NCBI GenBank assembly: GCA_022813625.1
Contig: JAKLMB010000011.1
Location: forward strand, 744,001 to 808,000
Source of the DNA: Aaosphaeria pasadenensis
Taxonomy: Eukaryota; Ascomycota; Dothideomycetes; Pleosporales
DNA length: 64,000 bases
Direction: 5' to 3'
A program made the translations under genes and the position numbers. The notes beneath the pieces were generated by a model. It was not told where the DNA came from and made no database searches. It saw nothing but the letters and a program-made list of their open reading frames with translations. This document shows, piece by piece, positions 54,647 through 64,000 of this stretch; positions within the stretch are counted from its first letter, which is position 1; each line of letters begins with the position of its first letter.

Positions 54647-55591
54647 CTACGTGAGCGGCACCCTTCTTGAACCGGCGAAACTCACAGAGCACTCCAGTGC
54701 GAACCCAAAGCATCGAGCATACCACCCTTGAGACCAATAGCTCAATTCCATACAGTGCGGCGCTCCTCTTATCAGACTCCCATCAACACGAACACTATTC
54801 CCAAAAGCGTCCGTACATTTCTTCAACTCTTCCTCAGTTGTTACGAAAAACGGATCGTCTTCCACAAGAGCAAACATGACAGGAGCAGTCACATCTTTTG
54901 CCCACTGTTGCTTCCACGTAGGAAGCCATGCCGGCGCGAATTTTGCCGTCTCTGCGAGGGGACACACTGCATTGAGGCGTTGACATTGTTCCAAGACCTC
55001 ATCCGCGACTGTGTCAGGTTTGAACATCACGCTGTCCTTGGATTCTGGGGGGAACATGGCGTGAGAACTGCCAACCATTGTGAAGGACGGCGGGGACCTC
55101 AACATGAATTCAGATTGCGTGTCGCCCATACCACTGGCAATCAAAGCTCCGAGGGGGTATGGTGGTGAGGTGTCTTTTGCGTGCAAAGCGGCGGTGACGA
55201 TTCCGCCCATCGTTCCTAAGCTGTGGCACAGGAGGACAATGCAGTTGCATCCATTGGGTGCGCCGAGCTCTTCCCAGAGTTTGGGGAGAATGTATCGATG
55301 GAGCCAGATACCGGTCTCTTGGGCAAAGTCCGAGTCGTCTGGAATAGGCAAGATAGAGCTTGTTCCGCCGTAAGAAGGGCGGTCAATAGCAACGAACGGG
55401 ATATTGAGAGCGGCGCTGTTTTGCGAAGCTGAAAATCGACGCGTGGCGTCAAAATATTGACTGTCGTAGCATCCACCATGGAGTCCAACGACAAGAGGGC
55501 GTTCCTTAGAGGCTTCTGTTGCTGGTGGTGGGATGGAATGTATGCCTGCCACAGTCCCGTTGTTGGCAAGCTTGAACTGAAACTTCTGCAT
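54647..55591 (-). CDS. Alpha/beta hydrolase (single-domain, HSLG nucleophile)
   Basis: Single exon, 314 aa from the ATG at 55591. The oxyanion region is VVGLHGGCYDSQYF, the nucleophile elbow CHSLGTMGG, the acid EDDPFF and the His RGAPHCME. Together they form a normal Ser-Asp-His triad in the right order. It resembles small-molecule hydrolases of the AB_hydrolase_1/6 type common in ascomycetes. The substrate is unknown. No signal peptide is present. The C-terminal 15 residues look less conserved, so the last exon boundary could differ. Confidence 0.85.
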   Translation of the reverse strand: MQKFQFKLANNGTVAGIHSIPPPATEASKERPLVVGLHGGCYDSQYFDATRRFSASQNSAALNIPFVAIDRPSYGGTSSILPIPDDSDFAQETGIWLHRYILPKLWEELGAPNGCNCIVLLCHSLGTMGGIVTAALHAKDTSPPYPLGALIASGMGDTQSEFMLRSPPSFTMVGSSHAMFPPESKDSVMFKPDTVADEVLEQCQRLNAVCPLAETAKFAPAWLPTWKQQWAKDVTAPVMFALVEDDPFFVTTEEELKKCTDAFGNSVRVDGSLIRGAPHCMELSYWSQGWYARCFGFALECSVSFAGSRRVPLT

Positions 55592-55866
55592 CTTTGAGCT
55601 CGAGTCGAATGTTAGTGAATTGTGACAGACAAGCAAATAAATTGGGAATTGGTTTATATATTTAGTTTAAAGATTGCCATGGAGATAACGGGCTCAACCC
55701 ATAAAATTTTCAGGCCGATTGGTTACATTTCGGAGGTATAGTTTTGTTACCTTAGTAACAGATCAAAGCTCCCTGCTTCAACGTCATGTTACATCTAGGG
55801 CCATTAATTCATGAGTAGTAGAGTGAATTTAACATCTAGTAATACAGTAGTCGCTGGCATTCAGAG

Positions 55867-57567
55867 TCATAGCCAGTCACCTATGTCAAACCCGCCGCCT
55901 CCGTCTCCACCACCGCCACCATCACTGCTGCTGCTGCCCCCTGACGAACTGCCACCGCCGCCTCCTCCCCAGAAGTCATCATCCTTGCCATTGCCCCATG
56001 GGTTATCTTGAGAACCCCAGACTTCTTCGTTTTGTTGACCTGGTTGCTGTTGTTCAAGAGAACCCATTGATTGTGGTGATGCGTCATCTCCGACAAAGCC
56101 GTCCTGGGGCCTTTGAGATCGCTGCATTGCCTCGTAGCCGGCCATGGTTCCAGCTCCAGCAATAGCACCTTCACCAGCACCCAACCCTCTAGCTGCAGCT
56201 CCTGCTTCACTAGCGATTCCAGTTTCTCCTGCGGCGGCTCCTACAGCTCCGGCTTCTCCAGCAGCATCTCCGCCCCACCAAGGAATCCACATAGGCCACA
56301 TCCCACCGCCTGCTCCGCTATGGCGACTGAAGTAATCAAAGTCTATGCTGACGGCTGTCGCTAACATCAAAGCGCGTTGATCTAAGGTCATTCCTTGGTG
56401 ACCCTCAAGTGTAGGTTTTCCACGATCTCCGGAGTGAGATATGAGATGAGAAGGCTCGGATTGGAGACCAGCCGCATCCATCCTTAGGGCATACACGCCG
56501 GTATCTGTGAAGAGTTCGCGGGCGAAGCCTGAAAAGTTCCTGTTCACTGATCCGATTAGTTGATTGTCTTGTGACATAAGGGAGAAATCCCAGGAGAGAA
56601 ACGGTTCATCCACTCGAGCGAATTGCAACATGCCGACTTCACGTGGGTCTCCCTCTGCAACCGCCAAAGCTTTCGAATTTGAGAGCGGAAGATCTCCTGA
56701 CGCCAGCTGCGGCGTTTTCGGGTCCGCAGCCATGTTCTTCAAATCCCTTGCGAGAAATATATTGTATCTCCTGCGTAGGGGAGCCCATTCCTGTTCTGCA
56801 GAGCCGATTATACGCATTTCCGAAAGAGGAATATTGGATATGCTTGCGTTGGCTTGCGTGATTATCTCTTTTGTACTCGTTGCTCGTAAAGCATCAGAAG
56901 TGCTATAGCCTCCCTCTTTATTGACAGCATCGTAAACACGTATCCTAGAGCTGATCCAACTGAAAGGGCGATGAAATCGTAGTATTTCTTTCTCTTCCCT
57001 ATCAAAGACGTGCGTTGTAAAACTCCGATGTGTTCTGAACATCTGCCTGGCTATTGCATTGCCAACACCATGCTCCTGCTCTGCCAAGTATCCTATATGG
57101 TTCCCATGCGGATCCATGATTATATAGCGATTTGCTTGCTCGAACCCCATGAGGACGTTCATCATTTCTAATTGCCGTTGAATAACTATCGCGGAGTTGT
57201 CGAGCAGACGCATAGCGGGATGAGTCTCTTTGAGAACGCCATTGGGGTCTTCGGGAATATGCACCGGTGTCACCAAATCATTTTCTGAACTTGGTATTGC
57301 TGCAAGCGCATTAGAGACTGCCTCATTCTTTGAGACTTCGGGATTCGGTTGGGGATCGTTGGGAGCCGCCGAATCACTAGCTGAGGAGGGGCTATTATTC
57401 GGTTCCTCGGACGCTCTTCTTCGTGGAGGGATCCGTCGCTGAACTGGAGGAGGTCTACGTAGAGAATCGCGAGGTCCTCGTTGGTTGTGCCATGCGGTTG
57501 TTGATGTGAACGCTCGGAAGCCTGGCCGTGGTAACCTAGGAGTTAATCGCGCGACGTTGAGAATCAT
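55867..57567 (-). CDS. AIM25: Mitochondrial phospholipid scramblase family protein (Aim25-like)
   Basis: Single exon, 566 aa from the ATG at 57567. The N-terminus MILNVARLTPRLPRPGFRAF is a mitochondrial presequence, then a Pro/Arg/Ser-rich linker of about 100 residues. The scramblase domain runs from LLDNSAIVIQRQLEMMNVLMGFEQANRY through MFRTHRSFTTHVFD and LQFARVDEPFLSWDFSL to a C-terminal hydrophobic segment near ALMLATAVSIDFDYFSRH. The last 140 residues are low complexity: Gly/Ala repeats, then Gln, Asp and a Gly/Ser tail. Aim25 is linked to mitochondrial shape and stress; lipid scrambling by the fungal protein is inferred from the family. The Gly-rich tail is longer than I would expect. Confidence 0.93.
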   Translation of the reverse strand: MILNVARLTPRLPRPGFRAFTSTTAWHNQRGPRDSLRRPPPVQRRIPPRRRASEEPNNSPSSASDSAAPNDPQPNPEVSKNEAVSNALAAIPSSENDLVTPVHIPEDPNGVLKETHPAMRLLDNSAIVIQRQLEMMNVLMGFEQANRYIIMDPHGNHIGYLAEQEHGVGNAIARQMFRTHRSFTTHVFDREEKEILRFHRPFSWISSRIRVYDAVNKEGGYSTSDALRATSTKEIITQANASISNIPLSEMRIIGSAEQEWAPLRRRYNIFLARDLKNMAADPKTPQLASGDLPLSNSKALAVAEGDPREVGMLQFARVDEPFLSWDFSLMSQDNQLIGSVNRNFSGFARELFTDTGVYALRMDAAGLQSEPSHLISHSGDRGKPTLEGHQGMTLDQRALMLATAVSIDFDYFSRHSGAGGGMWPMWIPWWGGDAAGEAGAVGAAAGETGIASEAGAAARGLGAGEGAIAGAGTMAGYEAMQRSQRPQDGFVGDDASPQSMGSLEQQQPGQQNEEVWGSQDNPWGNGKDDDFWGGGGGGSSSGGSSSSDGGGGGDGGGGFDIGDWL

Positions 57568-58365
57568 TATCGATTGAACCAATCAATAAGCCGATGCAGT
57601 GCTTGTTGACATAAGCCCTTTTGTTGTTGGATGAAACAGTTAGGCATTAATCAATGCATATCTGAGGATTAGGGCAGGTGGAGCGGTGCTTTCTACTTAA
57701 GAATATGGCGTGGTGGCGGAGGCAGGTGTCAGTCAAACTTTCGTCCGAAGCTGGAACGTTCTTCGACACAATCTCGCGATTACGTCATCTTCGTGGTTCA
57801 CAATGGAGAATAGACATTGTCCAATAACTGGATCATCCTTTCGAACTTTTGGCTTGCTCTTTTGCGATTGTAATAATTCAACATCCATCTCGGTCTACCA
57901 CAATGCCTTTCGATTGTCGTCAAGGTCTGGGGCGCGTTTTCGGGCATCGCGTGGTCATGTGTGGTGCTGACCAATTGGCGTGAGCCTTGGCGTGAGCCTT
58001 GGCGTGAGCCTTGGCGTGCCTTTAAAACTTTCTTTCGTGTGGTCCAAGCATTGCACGTTTCTTCACTCACCGACCCAAATGTTCGCGTGAATGTGCTGTA
58101 GGCTCACGAGCGTCTACTGGGCTTTCCTATCTAATTGGTAAGTTATATTCTTTTTCTTCTTCAATTGTTGTTATGATGATACAATATCGAGCCAGAGTGC
58201 ACAGAGCTCCAGTCATTCAGTTGGCTCTGCTCTGTGTTCGATGCTGCATCGAAATTTTAGACTACAACGGTATCTGATCAACTTATCCAACCATTACTCT
58301 TGTTAGCTCATATTACTATCGTACTTTGTGCTAACCGTTTAGTTCTAGTGTGATTAACTGTTAAC
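57568..58365. other. Divergent promoter region between AIM25 and SEN2
   Basis: 0.8 kb. It holds the 12-bp tandem repeat at 57975-58020 and no gene. Confidence 0.55.
57975..58020. repeat. 12-bp tandem repeat, nearly four copies
   Basis: TTGGCGTGAGCC is repeated three times in perfect tandem, followed by a partial fourth copy TTGGCGTGCC. Confidence 0.95.
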
Positions 58366-59718
58366 ATGGCTACGGACGTTCAGGCCCAGCCTGCATCAGA
58401 AAGCGCCCTTGCGACTACTGGGGTATTAGGGCAAAATGGAGTGAACAAAGAGGAGCAGAAGAACGAACAGAAACCTCGACCAAAGCCTCAGCGCTTCAAG
58501 AGACCAGATTATAATACCATCCACTCAAAACCTCTTCCCCTTGAGGTGTATCCTCTACCGGCTTTCATCCCACACAACCCGCTTTCGGTAGTCAGAATTG
58601 CCATAGCTTTAATATCTCATTCAATCCGACCTCCGAGTTCCAATGAAAAAGTGCACCTATCCTACTTCTCCCCTGAAACCCAGTCTGTTCATGTGACGGA
58701 TGCCGAATCAATAAAAGCCTTGTGGGAACGAGGCTTCTTTGGAGCTGGATCTCTTAGTCGTAGTGAGCCTCGATGGTTGGATCAGGAAAAAAGGAAACGT
58801 GGACTAGAAGCCTCGCAAACGAGCGAGGAAAGGACGCGGAAAGTGCGAGAGGATCGACGTCAATTCAAATTACAAAGAGCCAAAGAGCAAGCCCAAGCGA
58901 GGGAAGAGCAACTGCGACGCGAAGGGAAGATTGTCAACAAGGAAAATCTGGCCAGCATCGTTGCGAGCGAAACTTCTCAAAATGCCGATGCCGCCGCCGC
59001 AGTTCCTCTAGATAACAGTGGGGCACAGCCAGGAGATCACGACGTTTCCGAGAACCCTGGGTCAAAGGAGGAAAGCCTCGAAGCCGTCCGCAAACTTGAA
59101 GAGGAACTTGCCAGCATTGAGGACCAGGAGCACCTTCAACTCACCTTGGAGGAAGCCTTCTTCTTGACATACGCTCTAGGTGCATTGAAAGTCTTTCACA
59201 GCGATACACCTCTGGAGTCATCGTCTGCTCTGTTCCGACATTGTTGCTCCTACACAAGCGACCCTCTGGCGGACAATGCCATTTCCGTACCCATTGCCCC
59301 GGACAATGACTTCGTCATGAGATATGCAGTGTATCACCACTTCCGCTCGCTTGGCTGGGTCGTGCGTTCTGGTATCAAATTTGCTGTCGATTTCCTTCTC
59401 TACAATCGAGGCCCAGCTTTTGCACATGCTGAATTCAGTATCATGATCATTCCGTCATACACGAATTCGTATTGGTCGGAAACGGAGGACAGGTTGGCCG
59501 AATGCCGAAAGAAAGAACACAGAGATTGGTGGTGGCTACACCGTGTCAACCGTGTCCAGACTCAGGTTTTCAAGACGCTCATGCTCGTCTATGTCGACGT
59601 TCCCCCACCTTGGGATCTAAAAGCCGGTGGCGATGTCGATATCGGGTCTGTGTTATCACAGTATAAGATCCGAGAATTCATGATCAAAAGATGGACACCA
59701 AACCGCAACAGAAACTAG
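58366..59718 (+). CDS. SEN2: tRNA-splicing endonuclease subunit Sen2
   Basis: Single exon, 450 aa. The N-terminal block RPDYNTIHSKPLPLEVYPLP and the FSPETQSVHV / ALWERGFFGAGSLSRSEPRW segments are conserved in Sen2. A charged helical linker (about residues 150-260) precedes the nuclease domain. Catalytic residues are the Tyr and context in YHHFRSLGWVVRSGIKF, the His in GPAFAHAEF and the Lys in QVFKTLMLVYV. Sen2 cleaves the 5' splice site of pre-tRNAs; in yeast the complex sits on the mitochondrial surface, in animals in the nucleus. The start has an AACATGG context. Confidence 0.95.
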   Translation: MATDVQAQPASESALATTGVLGQNGVNKEEQKNEQKPRPKPQRFKRPDYNTIHSKPLPLEVYPLPAFIPHNPLSVVRIAIALISHSIRPPSSNEKVHLSYFSPETQSVHVTDAESIKALWERGFFGAGSLSRSEPRWLDQEKRKRGLEASQTSEERTRKVREDRRQFKLQRAKEQAQAREEQLRREGKIVNKENLASIVASETSQNADAAAAVPLDNSGAQPGDHDVSENPGSKEESLEAVRKLEEELASIEDQEHLQLTLEEAFFLTYALGALKVFHSDTPLESSSALFRHCCSYTSDPLADNAISVPIAPDNDFVMRYAVYHHFRSLGWVVRSGIKFAVDFLLYNRGPAFAHAEFSIMIIPSYTNSYWSETEDRLAECRKKEHRDWWWLHRVNRVQTQVFKTLMLVYVDVPPPWDLKAGGDVDIGSVLSQYKIREFMIKRWTPNRNRN

Positions 59719-60053
59719 GAATAGATGTTGTAGTCACGGATAATGTCTCTAGAACCCTCGATTGTGGTTTAATTGATACAAGTTCGAGATTTCAGCAGCC
59801 TCGACCATGCGGGTGCACTCCATATATATAGTTCGAAATGAAAAACGAGACATCGTCCACAGTGACACACATACCAGTTCAGTTCATATACTCTTTTGTT
59901 TTCTTGATGGACACTTGATTTGTGTGATATTTCTATCTACTGATATATTTCTCTTCCAGAAATGAATGGAAACAAAATGTTGCTACGGAAACGCTACAGA
60001 TCGAATAACCTTTAACTGAGTTACACAGGCTGACATATACTTAGAGTCAGGCT
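59719..60053. other. Convergent intergenic region
   Basis: 3' flanks of SEN2 and the aminopeptidase gene; nothing else seen. Confidence 0.6.
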
Positions 60054-61860
60054 CTACTTGTACAAAGCGTCCACGCGCTCAAAGTTATCCAAAAACGCCT
60101 GGAATGTGAAGACGCCCAACCCGGGGTCCAACGAGCCGGTCGTGGCCCTGATAGAATGCATGCTCAACTGAGGGATGCCGGCGTCGATGGCGCGAATGCC
60201 GGTGGCGGCAGACAGCATGGGGCCAACGGTGCCGCCAGACCTGCTGTCGTTTCTGATCTGGAAGGCCTGGAGCTTGGCACCGCCCTTGTTGCCGTCGACG
60301 CACTGGGTCAGAATGGAGGCAGACACGGAGTCGGTGGTCATGTGCGCGCTCGAGTCGAATGTGATGGCGGGTCCGACGTTCAGCCTCGGTGCGTGGTTCT
60401 CGAGGTACTGGCCGAGGAAGTTGGGGTTCACGGCGTGGCAGACGTCCGAGGAGACGAGGAAGGAGTTTGCGTAGGTCCGGCTAACGAGACTGCGGATGTT
60501 CTTGTCGGAGAAGCCGTCGACAATGCGTTCGATGACCGAGGGGAGGAAGTTGCCGCGGGCGCCTTGGCGGAGGAGGGAGCCAACCTCTTCGTCGTCGAAG
60601 AGGGCGACGACTTTGATTTGAGAAGACCCGGCGGTGCTGGTGTTGAGGAGGGCTTGGATGGCGGCCCAGGAGCAGAGCTTGTCGTCGATGCGACCTGCGA
60701 AAATGAACTCCCTGTCTAGACCGCCAGTGGTGGCTGGCTGGAAGTCGAATAACTCTAGTTCCCAGTTGACAATGCTGGAGTCTAGTAGCAGAGGTTAGCA
60801 ATCTATTGCTCGAGGTATCGAAGGGTGACATACAATCAGTGATACTGAGCTCCTTGCTGATGGCCTTGACAAGTCTTTCTGGTTGCGTTGCTGCGAACGC
60901 TCCCGGTCCACCAAGGAGACTAGGCTTCCAGTTCTCGTCTTCAGGCTTTGCCTGTCCTGTGATATCACTGTTGTCTAGACCAATGATTGGAACCATTTCC
61001 GTCTCTTTATTGAATGGACCATTTGCAACTGCTCCGAAATGTGGTGCAATAGTAGGAATCCTCGCAATTGGCCAGTCCAGCTTAACCAATTTCGTAACAA
61101 CCTTGTTGCCCTCTTTAACCAGGACCCTACCACCGACACCCAAGTCGCGATCCCACCACGTGTTATTGAGGCCTCCGGAATACGGTGCGACACCCAATTG
61201 TACGAATCCTGCCTTCGTTCGCAGCTTGGGAATAGGCTTAAGCCTAGCGGTGAGCGCATCGATATGACCAGCAATTATCGCGGCGCCGTTGCCAGCAACG
61301 TAGCCCTCGCCAACTGCAAATGCAATTACGGAAGATCCGTTACGTTCGACAAAGTATTTCCCGCCCTGCTCCAATTTCCATTCATCACGCTCGTCGAGCT
61401 TCTTATACCCGTTCTTCGCAAGGTCCTGAGCGACAGCATCAACGGCGTGGAATACAGTCGGGTTGGCCGTCATGAAGTCCGTATAAGGCTTGGTATAGTC
61501 CTCAGGCTTGCGCTCCTTTTTCTCTTCTATCCGCTGCCCGAATTCTGGAATCTCGGGAAGAGTGCTCGCCTCCATCTTCACCTTCGGGGGTACGGGTGGC
61601 GGTGTCTGGTAAGTCTGGGGCTCCATGGGAGAGCCAAAGTCATCGTCGAAATCGATGAGGTTGCTGAACGGTGCTGCAATGCTATGGCGAGATGAGGACG
61701 ACTGAATAGCGGGACGACTGTGGAGGAATGGGTTCACTCTCGAGCGCTGCGAGGTAGTAAAGGCGCGAGATAGATTGACATGACGTGCTGGCGGCGAGGG
61801 ATCGGAGTAGAGATCCGCGTTCGAGACGGTCTTACGAAGGCTGGGATGATTTTTGGTCAT
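60054..61860 (-). CDS. LAP4: M18 family metalloaminopeptidase (vacuolar aminopeptidase I / Lap4-like)
   Basis: Two exons, 61860-60834 and 60781-60054, giving 584 aa; the intron is 52 nt. Metal and catalytic residues of M18 are visible: GHIDAL (His), FAGRIDDKLC (Asp), LFDDEEVGS (Glu pair), SSDVCHA (Asp) and QLSMHSIR (His). LKPIPKLRTKAGFVQLGV is typical of the Ape1/Lap4 branch. Before the peptidase domain are about 110 Ser/Pro-rich residues, longer than the pro-region of yeast Ape1. They may include a selective-autophagy propeptide or a later start (MEASTLPEIPEF, about residue 95). Aspartyl aminopeptidase is the close alternative. The 187-codon plus-strand frame across exon 2 is a shadow. Confidence 0.93.
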
Positions 61861-62507
61861 GTTGACGCCTTGTAATAGGGAATATGATCAAGGCGTGGAA
61901 GTTTGGGTAGAAGGAAGAGGAGAACGAGCCGGATGTTTATGATGATGTTCAGATGAGCAGGATGAGGCGATAACGCAACGCAAGCTCTCTAAACAAGCCC
62001 CAGTCGTTGCGCGGCCCCGCCACAATACCGCGGAGACGCCACTAGATCATAACAGGCAGATCATCAACACCGCCAATAACAGGACAGCTTCTCGGTAGTT
62101 AACTCATATTGCATGTGATATGTTAATCGGGCTGATGCATCATGATATAATTACGAAATAAGTCACAAGTATGGCTGGACGTAGTGCATCTGTAATATAT
62201 TGTAATATTCTGTGAGCTACTGTCTCCTCCCTAAACCCCCAATACGCACAACAAAACATGCAGCGCTGAATGTCGACTCGGAAGAAGGTAATCGCTAGAG
62301 ATGGACCACGACTAGCTGGAGGGTATTGAAAACTTTGGAAATTAAACAGCTCGCATGGCTTTGTTTGAGCCGACAGGCTTAGTGGAGGGGGCAGATGAGA
62401 TATTCAGATTTGGGTGAGCAGAAAGTCACGGGTTAAATGATGATCATTAGGACTCGTGTAGAGGAGTGTGCAAATCACATCATCCACGAACGTTCGTTGG
62501 CACCAGC
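61861..62507. other. Intergenic region
   Basis: Promoter of the aminopeptidase gene and 3' flank of GLC8. No gene seen. Confidence 0.6.
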
Positions 62508-63416
62508 TTACTGGCCGTTCGTAAGGCGAGACGGCACGGGTGGCTCTTCCTCGTCTTCGTCGAGGTCTTCAGGATGTCTGCAGATTCTGGTTAGCCAGGT
62601 GCATGTGCAGCAAAGGATTTATCTTACCCGAGTAAGGACCTAACGTCCTTCATCTCGTAATGTTTCTTTCTCATCTGCTCGAATTGTCGGTGCTTCTCGC
62701 GCTCTTCGGCTGTCATGTTAAGTAATTCTTCGCCGTGGTGTCCGGGCTCTTCGTCTGCATCGGGCTCGACGATGACTCGTTTCTCGCTTTCGGGAGTCTG
62801 CGCATTGCGTGCTACCAGCTCTGGCTCTCCCAGGTCGAAGTCGGGAATATCATCCATCTTTGGTTTGCGAGATCTCGGCTTGTCATCGAGTTCGTCGACC
62901 TTGAGCTCCTCCGCATTCAACATTTCGATCTCTTCCTCATCTTCGGCAGGATCATACTGCTTTGCATAGGGAGTCTTCGGCTCGGTGATCTTCATTGTGC
63001 TATCCCGCTGCTGTTCGGTGAGATAGAGATTGGCTTCATCCCACTTCAACCGTGGGCTATTTTCATCGGCGTACACACTGGTTCCTGACTGGCGGCGAGA
63101 GCCCGGCCCGCGAGCGTTTGAGGAGGAACGACGGTGAGCTGGTCCAGCATTCTTTAGTGTATTTTCCAAAACAATCTCCTTCTCTGACATCTCGCGACCG
63201 AAATGAGGGCGCTCTGCTGAGTCTGTTTGTTCATTTATGGGCGCTTCGGTGGTTGGCGATGTCGCTGAGTTTGAGCGATAGGAGCTGTTGTTTTTGAGGA
63301 TGCCTAGAATGGCGATATTAGCATAGAAACGTTGATCATGGAGCGTGTTTGAACAAACCTCGAGGGCGCTCGGGGTGCTGCGAGGGGGAATGCAGTTGTG
63401 GAGAGTGTTGGGTCAT
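62508..63416 (-). CDS. GLC8: Protein phosphatase 1 regulatory inhibitor-2 homologue Glc8
   Basis: Three exons, 63416-63359, 63303-62628 and 62577-62508, giving 267 aa. The three PP1-binding elements of inhibitor-2 are present: RGILKN near the N-terminus (completed by the first splice), PRLKWDEANLYL in the middle with the downstream ITEPKTPYA site for GSK3-type kinases, and the C-terminal helix EKHRQFEQMRKKHYEM. The protein is otherwise acidic and disordered. Glc8 activates or chaperones PP1 (Glc7) after phosphorylation of the TP site. A short third exon adds an acidic tail ending in RLTNGQ. The start is the first ATG of the spliced frame. Confidence 0.94.
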
Positions 63417-64000
63417 GATTGCAGTGTACTGGTTGTGGTTGAGAGTCCTTGGACACGATATCTACTTGTAGGTATTTGAGAAATTCGGGTGGCTGCCCGG
63501 CACGTGAAATGCCAGCGGAAAGTGGGGTGATGGTGTATGTTTGCGACAGCGACGCACGGTGTGATGCCTTGTCGAATTTGCGAAGATCAAATCACTCTTA
63601 TCTGGTGACTTGGTGGGTGGAGAGATATTGGAAATAGAGATGGAGAGTTCGATGAGGAGTGTATTGTAAGTTGAAGGTTGATGTGACTGGCGATGAGAGG
63701 GGTGAGCTGCTTGAGGTGGCATCGGGTGCACAGATGACGTAGATTTGCGCGACAACCGCCCAACTCGCTGAGGACCGGAATTGGCACACACAGCAATAGC
63801 TACTCCGTACTTGAAACTTTTCACTGCAATCCTGTCTACAGAACGACTCGGCTTTAACTCATACGCTCGCCTCACGCCGTGGAGATTGATTGTCATGATC
63901 TGCTTCCATGCATCTCGTACATTTCGTTGTTAAATCCCGCCATGCACATCATATCTACCTAGGTTAACGCAAGCCACGGAGTTTAAATGAGGGCTTCATC
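63417..64000. other. GLC8 promoter region to window end
   Basis: A 144-codon minus-strand ORF (63462-63896) is His/Ser/Pro-rich without a domain and is read as leader/promoter sequence. One copy of the 9-mer TACTCCGTA is at 63801. Confidence 0.5.

Noticed and set aside
57975..58020. CRISPR-like or recognition-site array
   Set aside because: Units are 12 bp with no spacers, in a fungal nuclear genome; it is a simple tandem repeat.
60156..60719. 187-codon plus-strand ORF
   Set aside because: Gly/Val/Asp-biased shadow of the second exon of the M18 aminopeptidase, whose metal ligands are in the other strand.
63462..63896. 144-codon minus-strand ORF upstream of GLC8
   Set aside because: His/Ser/Pro-rich without domain, directly in the promoter/leader of GLC8.

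Overview
This window is nuclear DNA of a filamentous ascomycete (Pezizomycotina). The genes are spaced one to two kilobases apart and lie on both strands without operons. Introns are short (about 50-80 nt, some 100-210), mostly GT..AG, several with a visible CTAAC-type branch site. The products are typical eukaryotic and fungal proteins: Vps1, V-ATPase subunit A, Sen2, Trm61, Ubc7, Glc8, a NOX5-like NADPH oxidase and a siderophore transporter. Class or genus cannot be fixed from the sequence alone. All spliced models were built by hand from splice signals, reading frame and family knowledge. No search was run.

Layout. 0-2.4 kb: the tail of an NTPase-like protein, then a peroxisomal alpha-methylacyl-CoA racemase ending in SKL. 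2.9-8.3 kb, minus strand: VPS1 and VMA1. 8.3-11.1 kb: gene-poor. 11.1-18.4 kb, plus strand: mitochondrial ribosomal protein bL27m, a zinc-knuckle/RGG protein and an insulin-degrading-enzyme-type M16 protease. 18.8-25.6 kb: an uncharacterised protein with an HxD motif (minus), a mitochondrial membrane protein and a Gly/Tyr-rich protein (plus), then a YjbQ/UPF0047 protein and complex I subunit NDUFS6 (minus). 25.6-27.4 kb: gene-poor, with a strong purine-rich tract. 27.4-35.5 kb: a membrane-anchored PhoD-type phosphatase, TRM61 (minus) and a divergent CysRS gene with two in-frame starts.

36-42 kb looks more accessory. It holds three predicted secreted proteins within 5 kb, one with a Cys/His pair spaced as in CNF/CheD-fold deamidases, and an esterase. 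43.5-46 kb carries an EF-hand NADPH oxidase (NoxC type) facing a tiny stand-alone SH3 protein. 47.1-49.1 kb is a siderophore transporter broken by a frameshift and a TAG stop. 49.6-63.4 kb returns to housekeeping and metabolic genes: a four-span membrane protein, a sulfite-oxidase-family enzyme, UBC7, an alpha/beta hydrolase, a mitochondrial scramblase (Aim25 type), SEN2, an M18 aminopeptidase and the PP1 regulator GLC8.

Most genes are unrelated cellular functions placed side by side. The themes most worth following are optional N-terminal extensions reached from upstream in-frame ATGs (CysRS, M16 protease, YjbQ, VMA1), the secreted-protein cluster, the NOX/SH3 pair and the decayed siderophore transporter. 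I did not find a clear multi-gene novel system, transposon, tRNA gene or secondary-metabolite cluster.
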